Source: Chitinolyticbacter meiyuanensis
Lineage (GTDB): Bacteria; Pseudomonadota; Gammaproteobacteria; Burkholderiales; Chitinibacteraceae
Direction: 5' to 3'
Assembly: GCF_008033135.1 (NCBI RefSeq)
Contig: NZ_CP041335.1
Location: 4,035,925-4,099,924, forward strand
Length of the DNA stretch: 64,000 nt
A model generated the notes under the pieces. It made no database searches. It was not told the origin of the DNA and saw only the letters and a program-made list of their open reading frames with translations. The position numbers and the translations under genes were made by a program. Shown here in pieces: positions 35,270-44,975 of this stretch. How positions within the stretch are numbered: position 1 is the stretch's first letter; each line of letters begins with the position of its first letter.

Positions 35270-35794
35270 TCAGTCGGCAGGTTGCCGCGCTGCTTCTAGC
35301 TTGGCCCGCATAGCTGCTTTCTGCTCTTCCCGTTCCTTGGAGCGGGCTAGCGCTCGATCGATTTTTCGATCCATAGCGGCTTCGCTGTCGATGTCGTACT
35401 TGCGAAGGTTCGCCAAGGCAACCGTGGCGCCCACGATCGTGGTTGCCGCAGCCCAGGCGACAGGCTTGGAAAACAAAGTTAGCCACGATTCGTAGGTTGG
35501 GCCTTTGAGCAAGGCACCATAACCAAGGATCTGCACCACCTCGTTTGCCAATACCAGAAGGGTCCCTGCCAGTAACGCCATCGTGGCAAGTCTGCCCACG
35601 TATTGCAGACAAGCCGCCAATTGCCGCAGCACAGAAGCTGAAAAACGGATCGGTGTACCGGCGATAAACAGACTACGCCATATCAGCGCGTCCGTTTTAT
35701 GCCCCAAATGGTCTTCCGTCCACCATGCGTACGCCAATAAAGATAGTGACAGCAGCAGCAGCGCAGTCCCCGTTAGATATGCCAGAAATTGCAT
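35270..35794 (-). CDS. Small membrane protein of unknown function
   Basis: The product is 174 aa from ATG 35794 with an AGGGAG ribosome site; an upstream ATG would overlap the next gene. Three or four membrane segments (AYLTGTALLLLSLSLLAYAWW, LATMALLAGTLLVLANEVVQ, PVAWAAATTIVGATVALAN) are followed by a charged C-terminal helix. It is divergent from the MMPL gene and convergent with pstB. I do not recognise it. Confidence 0.6.
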   Translation of the reverse strand: MQFLAYLTGTALLLLSLSLLAYAWWTEDHLGHKTDALIWRSLFIAGTPIRFSASVLRQLAACLQYVGRLATMALLAGTLLVLANEVVQILGYGALLKGPTYESWLTLFSKPVAWAAATTIVGATVALANLRKYDIDSEAAMDRKIDRALARSKEREEQKAAMRAKLEAARQPAD

Positions 35795-35960
35795 CAATGC
35801 GTGCTCCCTGAAGAATGCACTTTCATGCCGTCCCAATTTCTCGCGCTTGACGATAGTACATCGCTTCCATTGAGCGTCGCGGCGCGCCTTTCTACCATCA
35901 GCTCGAACAATCGCGGCAATTTGCTCGCCGCCAAGATGGCCACTTCCGATACCTTGCACA

Positions 35961-38900
35961 ATGAACGACATCACACACACCGCTGGGCTTTCAGTTCCCG
36001 CACGCGACGCCCACTCGAACGCTCCGCGTTTGCTCGAACGATACGTCACATGGGTTGTGGATTACCGGAAATGGGTAATCGGCTTTGTCGTCCTGTTGAC
36101 CGTCTTCTTCGGCTTGTTCGCCGCCAAACAACAGGTGGTCATCAATCCTGCTGCAGTGGTGCCGCAAGGGCACCCCTACATCAAGGCCACCAACGCAATC
36201 GAGAAGATCTTCGGCTCGAAGTACTTGGTGGTCATCGGTGTTACCCCCAAGCAGGGCGATGCGCTGCAGCCCGCTGTGCTCGACACGGTTCGCCGCATCA
36301 CCGACCAGCTCTATGCCTCTCCAACGGTGAGCAAGCAGACGTTGCTAAGCCTGACCTCACGCCAGGCCAAGAGCATCCGTGGCAATGCGGAGGGCTTTGA
36401 GGCCAAACCCCTCGTCGATGCCGGCCATGGCGCACAGATTGACCGAACGGCACTTAAGCAAGCCATCGAAGCCAATCCCATTTATCGCGACACCGTCGTC
36501 TCGCATGATTGGCGTACCGCGACGATCATGCTTGAGCTCAAGGAGAACCCGAACGGCTTCGGCGCCATGCTCGCTGATGTCCACAAGATACTTGATCAGG
36601 AAAAGCAGGCGGGCCTGCAGGTATCGGTCAGCGGCAACCCGGTCTTCTTGCATCAGGCGGAGATCTTTGCCGAGCGTATCAACTGGCTGTTCCCCATTGC
36701 AGTGCTGGTGATCGGCCTGTTGCACTTCGAAGCCTTCCGTACCCGGCAAGGACTGATCCTGCCGCTGGTGACCGCGTTGTTGTCGGTCGTATGGGGCGTG
36801 GGTGTGATGGGGCTGATGCGTATCCCCATGGATATCTTCAATTCACCGACGCCAATCCTGATTCTTGCCGTCGCCGCGGGACATGCGGTCCAGCTGCTGA
36901 AGCGGTATTACGAGCGCTTTATCGAGCTGGTCGACAACCAGCGCGTTGAGCCGGCGCTGGCCAATCGATTGGCAACGATCCAATCGCTGGTCGCGGTAGG
37001 CCCGGTTCTGGTGATCGCGGGCGGCGTTGCCGCGCTGGGGTTCTTCTCTCTGGTGGTGTTCGAGGTTGAAACGGTGCGGGCCTTCGGCATCTTCACCGGC
37101 ATCGGGATTCTCACCGCGGTCATTCTTGAATTCACGTTCACACCGGCAGTGCGCGCCAGCTTGCGGCCACCATCAGCGGACCAGATCCGCACTGAGAGCC
37201 GCGTCCGCTTCTGGGATCGCCTGAGTGCGGGCATCGCGCAAACGGTGATGGCGCCTGGTGGTCGCAAGGTCATCCTGATTGGAACGGCGCTCCTGATCGC
37301 GATCGCGATTGCCGGCTGGCCGAAGGTCCAGATCGACAACGCCAGCAAGACGTTCTTCTCCCCCAGCCTGCCTATCCAGCAAGACGATCAGCAGCTCAAT
37401 CTACAAACCGGCGGGACCAATGTGCTCTACCTGATGGTCGATACCGGCCGAGAGGATGGCATCAAGGATCCCAAGGTCCTGGCCGCCATGCACGCGCTTC
37501 AGCTCGAAGCGGCGAAGCGTGCCTACGTCGGCAAGACGCTGTCGATCTACGACTTCCTGCAGCGCATGCATGAAGCCGCTTCAGGCGAGAGCAAGACGGC
37601 TGGCCGGCTGCCTGCGGACCAGAATCTGATCGCTCAATACCTGTTCCTCTACTCGATGTCGGGCGATCCCGAGGACTTCTCCGCACATGTCGACTACGGC
37701 TACCAGCGGGCAAAGATCTCCGTCATGTTGCGCACCAACAGCAACGCGGAAATCGATCAGTTGGTCCGTGACCTGAAGCGTGAAGCCAGCAAGCTGTTCC
37801 CCCGCAGCGTCAGCGTCTCGTTTGGGGGCGAGGTCGCACAGACGCTCGCCGTCACCGACGTGATGGTGCACAGCAAGCTGCTCAACATCGTGCAGATACT
37901 GGCCGTGATCTTCGCCGTCTCGGCCATCGCGTTCAGATCATTCGTCGCCGGTGCACTGGTACTGGCGCCGCTCTTGGTCGTGCTGGCGCTGGTGTTTGGG
38001 GTGATGGGCTACTTCGGCGTCCCGCTCAACATCCCGAACTCGTTGATCTCCGCAATGGCCGTCGGCATCGGTGCGGACTACGCCATCTACCTGATCTACC
38101 GGATCTCGGAGTTTGTCGCCCAAGGGCAATCCCTCAACGCAGCGGTAAATCAAGCAATCAAGACCGCTGGCAAAGCGTGCCTCTTCGTGGCAACGGCCGT
38201 CGCCGGCGGGTATGCGGTTCTCCTGTTCTCATACGACTACAAGGTCCATATGTGGCTCTCCTCCTTCATCGTGTTGGCGATGCTGGCCAGCGTCCTCACG
38301 GCCCTGACCCTCATTCCCAGCGCGATCCTGATCTTCAAGCCGCGATTCGTACTGGAGCGGCGTTCGGGTGATCGTGGCGCGATCCTGCTGATCGTCCTGG
38401 CCACCATCGGCTTCCTGACCTACTCGCAGGTGGCCTGGTCCGCACCGACTGCCGCCGAAATCATGGAGCGCAGTGCCGCAGCAACGCGATTCAGCACGTC
38501 GAAATCCTCGGCAGAGTTCGTGTTGGAGAGCAAGGACGGCGGCAAGCGGACGCGTAAAGCCAACATGACCTCCAAGCTGCAGGAGAACGGCACGGACACG
38601 ATGCGACTGGTCCGGTTTGAAGCGCCTGCCGACATCAAAGGGACCTCCACCCTCCTGATCGAAAAGAGCGCGGCGGATGACGGCATGTGGGTCTACCTGC
38701 CCGCGATGAAGCGGGTGCGCCGGCTGGTGGCCTCCAACAAGAAGGACAGCTTCATCGGTACCGATTTCAGCTACGGCGACGTGATGGGCCACAAGGTGGG
38801 CGACTGGAAACACACCCTGGTCTCCGAGCAGACCAAGGACGGTGTTGGTTACTTTGTCATCGAGTCCATCCCGGCCAGTGACGCGACGCGGACGGATTCC

Positions 38901-39170
38901 GGGTATGGCAAGCGCGTCTCGTGGGTGCGCAAGGACAACTGGGTGGCCGCCCTGGTCGAAACCCAGGACACCGGTGGCCAGCCCTACAAGCGCTTCGTGT
39001 TCTCGGACATCCAGAAGGTGGATAACGCGAACAACAAGTGGCAGCCCATGAAAGCAGTGGGATCAAATCTGCAGAGCGGGCACACCACCACCATCACCTT
39101 CGCGAGCTTCAAGGTGGGCGAGCCGGTTGCAGATACCACTTTCTCGGCGAACAATCTCGCGACCAACTAG
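35961..39170 (+). CDS. MMPL/RND transporter fused to a LolA-like domain
   Basis: The product is 1069 aa. The first 800 residues are an MMPL-type RND transporter: TM1 (about 37-57), a large periplasmic loop, a TM bundle (about 230-400), a second loop, and a second bundle with GIGADYAIYLIYRISE. Residues about 806-828 are a hydrophobic segment ending VAWSA, like a former signal peptide. Residues 829-1069 match outer-membrane lipoprotein-sorting (LolA-like) proteins: DGMWVYLPAMKRVRRL and IGTDFSYGDVM. MMPL/LolA/barrel sets move lipids or hydrophobic compounds. The two parts are usually separate genes. The barrel gene starts at the next base. Confidence 0.82.
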   Translation: MNDITHTAGLSVPARDAHSNAPRLLERYVTWVVDYRKWVIGFVVLLTVFFGLFAAKQQVVINPAAVVPQGHPYIKATNAIEKIFGSKYLVVIGVTPKQGDALQPAVLDTVRRITDQLYASPTVSKQTLLSLTSRQAKSIRGNAEGFEAKPLVDAGHGAQIDRTALKQAIEANPIYRDTVVSHDWRTATIMLELKENPNGFGAMLADVHKILDQEKQAGLQVSVSGNPVFLHQAEIFAERINWLFPIAVLVIGLLHFEAFRTRQGLILPLVTALLSVVWGVGVMGLMRIPMDIFNSPTPILILAVAAGHAVQLLKRYYERFIELVDNQRVEPALANRLATIQSLVAVGPVLVIAGGVAALGFFSLVVFEVETVRAFGIFTGIGILTAVILEFTFTPAVRASLRPPSADQIRTESRVRFWDRLSAGIAQTVMAPGGRKVILIGTALLIAIAIAGWPKVQIDNASKTFFSPSLPIQQDDQQLNLQTGGTNVLYLMVDTGREDGIKDPKVLAAMHALQLEAAKRAYVGKTLSIYDFLQRMHEAASGESKTAGRLPADQNLIAQYLFLYSMSGDPEDFSAHVDYGYQRAKISVMLRTNSNAEIDQLVRDLKREASKLFPRSVSVSFGGEVAQTLAVTDVMVHSKLLNIVQILAVIFAVSAIAFRSFVAGALVLAPLLVVLALVFGVMGYFGVPLNIPNSLISAMAVGIGADYAIYLIYRISEFVAQGQSLNAAVNQAIKTAGKACLFVATAVAGGYAVLLFSYDYKVHMWLSSFIVLAMLASVLTALTLIPSAILIFKPRFVLERRSGDRGAILLIVLATIGFLTYSQVAWSAPTAAEIMERSAAATRFSTSKSSAEFVLESKDGGKRTRKANMTSKLQENGTDTMRLVRFEAPADIKGTSTLLIEKSAADDGMWVYLPAMKRVRRLVASNKKDSFIGTDFSYGDVMGHKVGDWKHTLVSEQTKDGVGYFVIESIPASDATRTDSGYGKRVSWVRKDNWVAALVETQDTGGQPYKRFVFSDIQKVDNANNKWQPMKAVGSNLQSGHTTTITFASFKVGEPVADTTFSANNLATN

Positions 39171-40421
39171 ATGATCAGGCCGTTCAACAAGCACCGGTTG
39201 GTGTCGGTGTGTGCGGTGTTGTCGATATGGGGCTCGGCCCTAGTATATGCCGAGCCGATCGATATCAGTGGGGAAGTGGCAGCGGGGGTATGGTCCTCTA
39301 CCAGGATGCTGGATGACCGGACCAGCATTGGCGTACTGCGCGGCGATCTGCTGCTGGATTGGCAAGCAACCGAATCACTCCAGCTGCATGCAGCCCTCTG
39401 GGCGCTCTCGGCACCGGAAAGGCTGGACCACAAGCGAGAAGACGCAGGCATCAACGAGCTGTATCTGCGTCTTGGCCAAGCGCCGTGCGCACCCACACTA
39501 GGCAAACGACTGGTGCTCTGGGGCAGAGCCGACGCAATCAATCCGACTGACCAGATTTCGCCCCGCAACTTCCGCCGCTTGACGCCCGACGACGACGAGC
39601 AACGTGCGGGGAATTGGGGCCTTCATCTGGATTGCCAAATCGGTCCGGGAAAACTGCAGCTGCACTGGATGGACCAGCGCGAGCTCAATCAGGTGCCGTT
39701 TCGCGAGCAGCCAGGCGTAGTCGTGCTGGATGAGCATCCGGACCGTGCCTCAAGCTTCGCCGCCAAGTACGACGTTCTGGGAGAGGCCGCGGATTGGTCC
39801 ATTGGATATGTTCGCGGCAATGACTTGTATCCCACCCTCGCGGTGAGTGCGATGACTCAACAGGGGCTCGTCCTGTCGCAGGAAGCCACCCCGTTCCAAA
39901 TGCTCGGGGCGGACATCGCCTTCGTTCGGGGTGAGGTCGCCTACCGTGCTGAATTTGCATGGGTCACCTATAACCAGGACGCCGAGCCACTGACTGCATG
40001 GCGCCGGCCCTATGTGTCGACTGTTGTCGGTGGGGAATGGGCCTTGGGTGATCGGGAAACCCTCGGTCTTCAACTGTTCTGGAAGCACTTGCATGGCGAT
40101 CTTCCCGCCAACCCGCATCCCATCCAGCAATCGCTGCAAGCGGCCCAAGGCCTGATCAGCAACGAGCTGGATGACAACCAGTACGGCGTCACCGCCCGAT
40201 ATGCCAAGTCATTTCTGGACTCAAGGGCTGACCTAGACCTGTTTGCCGTCTGGTCGCAGCCCAACGAAGACTGGATGCTAAGAGGGCGCCTGAGCTACGC
40301 CTATTCGGATCACATCCGCCTACGAACCGGCTTCGATGTTTTTCGGGGCCCTCGCCAATCCTATCTCGGCAATCTTCGGCAAAACTCGCTGCTTTACTTT
40401 GAGACTTCCTACCTTTGGTAG
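39171..40421 (+). CDS. Outer-membrane beta-barrel protein (DUF1302-like)
   Basis: The product is 416 aa starting directly after the MMPL stop. A signal peptide (LVSVCAVLSIWGSALVYAEP) precedes a barrel-like sequence with the KRLVLWGRADAINPTDQISP motif seen in DUF1302-like barrels that accompany MMPL/LolA exporters. It ends in FETSYLW, a typical barrel C-terminal aromatic. It probably provides the outer-membrane part of the same export route. Confidence 0.72.
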   Translation: MIRPFNKHRLVSVCAVLSIWGSALVYAEPIDISGEVAAGVWSSTRMLDDRTSIGVLRGDLLLDWQATESLQLHAALWALSAPERLDHKREDAGINELYLRLGQAPCAPTLGKRLVLWGRADAINPTDQISPRNFRRLTPDDDEQRAGNWGLHLDCQIGPGKLQLHWMDQRELNQVPFREQPGVVVLDEHPDRASSFAAKYDVLGEAADWSIGYVRGNDLYPTLAVSAMTQQGLVLSQEATPFQMLGADIAFVRGEVAYRAEFAWVTYNQDAEPLTAWRRPYVSTVVGGEWALGDRETLGLQLFWKHLHGDLPANPHPIQQSLQAAQGLISNELDDNQYGVTARYAKSFLDSRADLDLFAVWSQPNEDWMLRGRLSYAYSDHIRLRTGFDVFRGPRQSYLGNLRQNSLLYFETSYLW

Positions 40422-40490
40422 GTATGCACATTCTCCTCACGCGACATGCATTCGTTCGACAAGCCAAGCATATACCCCGATATTTATTGG

Positions 40491-43400
40491 TCACCGCAGT
40501 CGATATTTTGACTGTCTATTTTTAAATGCGGGCTCTGTGCCCTCAAGAATTTGGACTACCCTGTCTTTAATTTCTAATTGTTCAATGGCTCCTGACTCAT
40601 AACAAAATCGACTTGCTGCCTTGTCGCAAGTGGCATGAATAATTTGTTCGGCGTCGCACACAACTGCTAAATTCGGATTGTGCGTGACCATAATGACTTG
40701 TCTTCGATCTTTGGCTTTTTTAATACATTTCACCAACACCTTAAAGATTGTTTGGTTGTCCAAATTTTCCTCAGGCTGATCAATCAATATAGGAATATCA
40801 TCTTTGTCGACTAACAAATAAAACACCAAAAGTAAAAGGCCACGCTCTCCCGGAGAGAGTTGACCAATCTCTTGGCCGTTAAATGTCAAGGAGTATCGCG
40901 GGGTAAGATATTCAAAGCCGAAAATATAATCGAGCACTTCAAGTGGTTCAATGCCCTTTTTTACTTGATCTGCCAACCGAGTTCCCCGCGCACTCTGACC
41001 ATCACGCGTATCGACCTTTAGCGCGTGATCGATTTGGCTTGCAAAAGTGATCGCTTCATCTGCGGTGGCGAAATTAGCCTCATGTAGCATACGCCTTACA
41101 ACCAGACTGCTTTCCTCAACGCCTGAGAACGTGCCTCGTACCTGCCGGTTTAGTTTATTGAAAAACTGGTCCTGGAATCCAACCTCTTCAATGCGAACAT
41201 GGAATTCTAGAGGTAAATTCATCTCCATCTGCTCTGCAGACTGCACAAAATTTTGGACTGGGTGATAGAGGCGCTGGTATTCATCAACAGTCGCTTGGAT
41301 TTTTGCGTGAATCTCTCTTGAAAGCAATGTTCGCTCTTTTTCTAGCCTGAGCAGCTGCTCAGGGAGTTTTGTGAGAGACTCCAATTCTGATTCAAACCAA
41401 GCGATTGTTCCGGTTTTTTCTGCGGGGCCAATAATATCCGATTTCAGCTGCCCCCATTGAAACAAGTCTTCCTTATAGCGGACGTAGAGTCGCTGTTTCT
41501 CACCCAGCTTACCTTTTGCCTCTTCGATTGATGCGGTTATTTCTTCACTGCGCCTGCTGATGCTCCCTGGCTCTAGCGTTACCAGCAGGCGGTCAGCATT
41601 ATCGATCACCTCTTGCATTGCAGTGGCGACCTCCTCAATCGGAGCACTGTCTATTTCAACCCTATACACAGAGTCTATTGACAGCTCCGTCCCAAGATCG
41701 ATCCAAAGCTCCTCTAGCTCTTTTACAAATGACTCGTTATGTCTCTTTTGATTTTCTAATGCCTGTGCAATCCGTTTCGCGACTGCTTGCCTTTTTGCCG
41801 CGGCCGCCTTTACATTGCGTTGCTCGACTTCTTCCTGCTTGATTTTCCGAAGCTGCTCTTCGAGTTCGTCGATTGCTGCTGCGGCCCTCTTAGAGTCCTC
41901 AAGTGCTTCAGAAGAGGCAGTGGGATCAGCAATTTCTTCAGGTTTTGCTTCTTCTAGTGCTAGCAGCTGGGCTTTTTTTGCAACAAGCTGCTCTTCTAGA
42001 CTCCTTTTGAACTCTGGCGCCAGCCGGTGCTCTGCCTCAATAATTTCACGATTAATCTTCGAAATACTCTGGCGCAATGCTTGACGGGCGTGATTTATCT
42101 CGGAAACTTTGTAGTTGATCAGCGCATCCATTGATGCTTGCCCCAAGCGATCTTCACGTGGAACGTGCGAATATATGATTTTTCTCAATTCTGAATCGAA
42201 CGTTGCGGAGCCGCCACCCCCCAATTCATTGCAAAGGTCCTCAACATACCTCTGAGGCAGATATTTCACACGCTCAATGCCATTTGGATCTGGGTTTTTG
42301 TCCAGCTCCATTGAGGTGGTGCTGCCGTCATGCCAATTCACTGCCCCTGTAAAATTCTGTGCTAAGCGCGTACGTGGATTTCTAAAGCGTGCCGTATTTA
42401 AAAAAGAAAAGCTTTCGTGATTTCGCGCACCACCCGCTAAGGCTATGATGTCGGAAAGGGCGCTTTTCCCACTTCCCTTGTTGCCTATAATCGCAACTAA
42501 ATCTGGGTTGAGAGGCAAGTCGACATCGAACCAAGTTTCGACCAGAGCAGATTCCGCTTTTTTTGTAACCGTGACCGAGCGGATGAACTTGGTTCGGTTC
42601 AGGTCGACAAGTTGCAATTTAGGTGGGAGATCGCCGACAAAGACTCGGTCCTCAAACTCTTCAATTGCTTGAAGCAGTCCTTTGAAAGTACTGTCTGCCT
42701 TGATCCAAGTAAAACAATTTCCAACTCGGTCTTTGTCTTCTGAAGAGCTCAGCCAATGTGCGTCCGAGCAATCTAGAAGATTTGAATTTACATTCGCATC
42801 CAACAACTTGCTTTTGGCCTTGGCATAAGCCTCTGGAGATTCTGCCGCTGTAAACACCAAACTGGCCTCATTAATTAGCGTTTTTTTCTCAGCGATCGTA
42901 TGGTCGTCCCATTTTAGATTCTCCCACTCGGTCTTGCCGACTGCCAAAACAAATTTTCCCTTCAACGCGTCGTTTTCAAGAGCTTTACGCAAGCCATCTG
43001 CGCTTATATTTAGATTATTAAATCCTTCAATTAGCGGAGACCCAAAAGCATCACGCCGCTCTGCCGGGGCTGATTCAATTATTGCCGAGCCAAGTGCCTC
43101 CAAACTCGGCCGAGATATCACACAATTCCATTTCCCTTCACCTGCCGACCCTGGAACCAAACGATAGCTTGGTCCAATTGCCGAAATAAATTGCTGGCGA
43201 ATAAAATCTGGCTCTACCTGATCGAAAATAACGTGGATATTTATCCTACTCCAGGCCGAGGGGGAGTAGCCGTTCTTACCACTTTGAACAACACCGCCGA
43301 ACTTATCTAGCCTAAGCTCTACAATTGGCAGAACCAAATCGATATTTTTAAGTCGTCCTTCTTCCCGTTTGGCTTTCAGAATTTTTTCATATCCATCCAC

Positions 43401-43583
43401 AAGAACATAATCGTTGATGCCAATTACCTTAAATTCTTCGGGAAGATTTTCGAGATCGGTGATAAAACTCTCCCACGCTTCCTCTTTGCTACCCGGATAG
43501 TGATGAATAAAGGAATCAGGAGTGTGGACATGAAGATCCCACTTTTTCCAAGTTGATCCAAGCGAGGTAATGGGCATTGGCAC
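40491..43583 (-). CDS. TrlF-family PHP/AAA defence ATPase
   Basis: The product is 1030 aa. The N-terminus has PHP-type metal motifs (WDLHVHTPDS, later LDCSDAHW). Walker A is IGNKGSGKSALSD (about residue 366). A long coiled-coil region (about 480-760) is followed by an SMC/ABC-type signature LSPGERGLLLL and Walker B IPILIDQPEENLD. This is the TrlF-like layout linked to anti-phage defence. The gene is visibly richer in AT than its neighbours, suggesting separate acquisition. It is a single gene with no partner nearby, convergent with the barrel gene. Confidence 0.75.
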   Translation of the reverse strand: MPMPITSLGSTWKKWDLHVHTPDSFIHHYPGSKEEAWESFITDLENLPEEFKVIGINDYVLVDGYEKILKAKREEGRLKNIDLVLPIVELRLDKFGGVVQSGKNGYSPSAWSRINIHVIFDQVEPDFIRQQFISAIGPSYRLVPGSAGEGKWNCVISRPSLEALGSAIIESAPAERRDAFGSPLIEGFNNLNISADGLRKALENDALKGKFVLAVGKTEWENLKWDDHTIAEKKTLINEASLVFTAAESPEAYAKAKSKLLDANVNSNLLDCSDAHWLSSSEDKDRVGNCFTWIKADSTFKGLLQAIEEFEDRVFVGDLPPKLQLVDLNRTKFIRSVTVTKKAESALVETWFDVDLPLNPDLVAIIGNKGSGKSALSDIIALAGGARNHESFSFLNTARFRNPRTRLAQNFTGAVNWHDGSTTSMELDKNPDPNGIERVKYLPQRYVEDLCNELGGGGSATFDSELRKIIYSHVPREDRLGQASMDALINYKVSEINHARQALRQSISKINREIIEAEHRLAPEFKRSLEEQLVAKKAQLLALEEAKPEEIADPTASSEALEDSKRAAAAIDELEEQLRKIKQEEVEQRNVKAAAAKRQAVAKRIAQALENQKRHNESFVKELEELWIDLGTELSIDSVYRVEIDSAPIEEVATAMQEVIDNADRLLVTLEPGSISRRSEEITASIEEAKGKLGEKQRLYVRYKEDLFQWGQLKSDIIGPAEKTGTIAWFESELESLTKLPEQLLRLEKERTLLSREIHAKIQATVDEYQRLYHPVQNFVQSAEQMEMNLPLEFHVRIEEVGFQDQFFNKLNRQVRGTFSGVEESSLVVRRMLHEANFATADEAITFASQIDHALKVDTRDGQSARGTRLADQVKKGIEPLEVLDYIFGFEYLTPRYSLTFNGQEIGQLSPGERGLLLLVFYLLVDKDDIPILIDQPEENLDNQTIFKVLVKCIKKAKDRRQVIMVTHNPNLAVVCDAEQIIHATCDKAASRFCYESGAIEQLEIKDRVVQILEGTEPAFKNRQSKYRLR

Positions 43584-43762
43584 GTTCCATTCTGCGTGAG
43601 GTGCTGACTGGCCCCATTTCTGCTAACTACTCTGCTGTAGATGGGGTTGGGGCGGCGCCGGCTCGAGCGCTCAGTCACTATATGTCAAATAACTAAATCA
43701 TGTGCCGTTCAGGTAGTTTTTCAGATAGCACAGCGGGACCCGTTCCGTACCAACGAGCCATA

Positions 43763-44950
43763 CTATTTGCGGTCGGATCTCGCACCGATGGCTATGAGGG
43801 CCAGCCATGAGAATCCCCCTATTGCACCAGTTAATAGCGCGGCACTGCTTCCAAAGCGATCCAACGCATAACCCATCAACGGCGGCGCAAAGGCTTGGCC
43901 AATGCGGGCTGGTGCCATAATCCAGCCGAGCCGAGCGCCGTAGCCCTCCGAGCCGAAGAGCGCGAGCGGGACTGTGCCCTTGGCGATGGTCATCACGCCG
44001 TTGCCCATGCCGTGCAAGATTGCAAAGACAAAGACCGCGGGCGAGCCCAGGCTCAGCAACAGCAGCACGCCGATCGGGTGGGCTGCAGCGGCAACCCGAG
44101 CGGATACCAGCGCGTGGTAACGCCGTAGCCATCCGAACTCGGCGACGCGGCCGAGAACCTGGAACGGTCCCACCAGCGATGCCGCAGCCAAAGCGATCCC
44201 AACACTGGCGCCCGAGAGCTGCAATAGCCGCGGCAGGTGAGCTGCCATGGCCGTTGCAATGAACCAAGCGAATCCAAATGCGGCGGCGACCAGAACCACG
44301 GCTTTGAACGACCCTTGCGCGGGCGGGTTGCTTCCCTGTTCTGGGCGGTGCGGTGAACTGACCGCAGTGCTGATTTTCGGTAGGGATAGATTTAGTGGCA
44401 GCCCAATCACGAGATGAATTGCTGCCCAAGTAAAGCATGCAATTCGCCAGTCAAACTGGTGGGTGAGCAAGCTGGTCAGTGGCCAGCCAACCGTACTGGC
44501 AAACCCCGCGATCAGGGTAATGCCGGTGATGGCTTTTCTGGCGCCAGAGCCATACATGAACACCAGTGTGGAAAACGCAGCCTCGTAGAGCCCCAGCCCC
44601 ATTGCTGCACCCAGCACAACCCATGCGGCGATCAGCGACAGCATTCCTTGACTCAAGCCGAGCAGGGTAAGACCTGCGGCAAGCAAGACGCTGGAGCACA
44701 CCAGCACGGAGCGGCCACCGGTTCGATCAATCCAGTGACCAACCTTGGGGCCCATCAAGCCGGACAGTAGCAGCGCGCCAGAGAAGGCCAGGAAAATCTG
44801 GGCGCTCGATAAGCCAAGTTCAGCGCCTTGTGCCTCTGCCAATACGGCAGGCAAATAGTAGGTTGAAGCCCAGGCTAGCGTTTGTGCACTGCCGAGCGTT
44901 GCAATCACTCGAGTCGTATTGGGAGACTGTGCTTGGTGGGCGCTGGGCAT
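43763..44950 (-). CDS. MFS exporter of the arsenic operon (ArsK-like candidate)
   Basis: The product is 395 aa with 12 membrane segments and the MFS motif GHWIDRTGGRSVLV. It follows the sulfurtransferase gene at the end of the ars operon. MFS proteins in this place include ArsK (trivalent arsenicals) and ArsJ (1-arseno-3-phosphoglycerate); no GAPDH gene is present, which makes ArsJ unlikely. The substrate is not proven by sequence. Confidence 0.68.
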   Translation of the reverse strand: MPSAHQAQSPNTTRVIATLGSAQTLAWASTYYLPAVLAEAQGAELGLSSAQIFLAFSGALLLSGLMGPKVGHWIDRTGGRSVLVCSSVLLAAGLTLLGLSQGMLSLIAAWVVLGAAMGLGLYEAAFSTLVFMYGSGARKAITGITLIAGFASTVGWPLTSLLTHQFDWRIACFTWAAIHLVIGLPLNLSLPKISTAVSSPHRPEQGSNPPAQGSFKAVVLVAAAFGFAWFIATAMAAHLPRLLQLSGASVGIALAAASLVGPFQVLGRVAEFGWLRRYHALVSARVAAAAHPIGVLLLLSLGSPAVFVFAILHGMGNGVMTIAKGTVPLALFGSEGYGARLGWIMAPARIGQAFAPPLMGYALDRFGSSAALLTGAIGGFSWLALIAIGARSDRK

Positions 44951-44975
44951 GAGTCAGATAGGTGGATGGAGGCCT

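Noticed and set aside
43763..44950. ArsJ assignment for the MFS exporter
   Set aside because: ArsJ normally pairs with a GAPDH gene, which is absent here.
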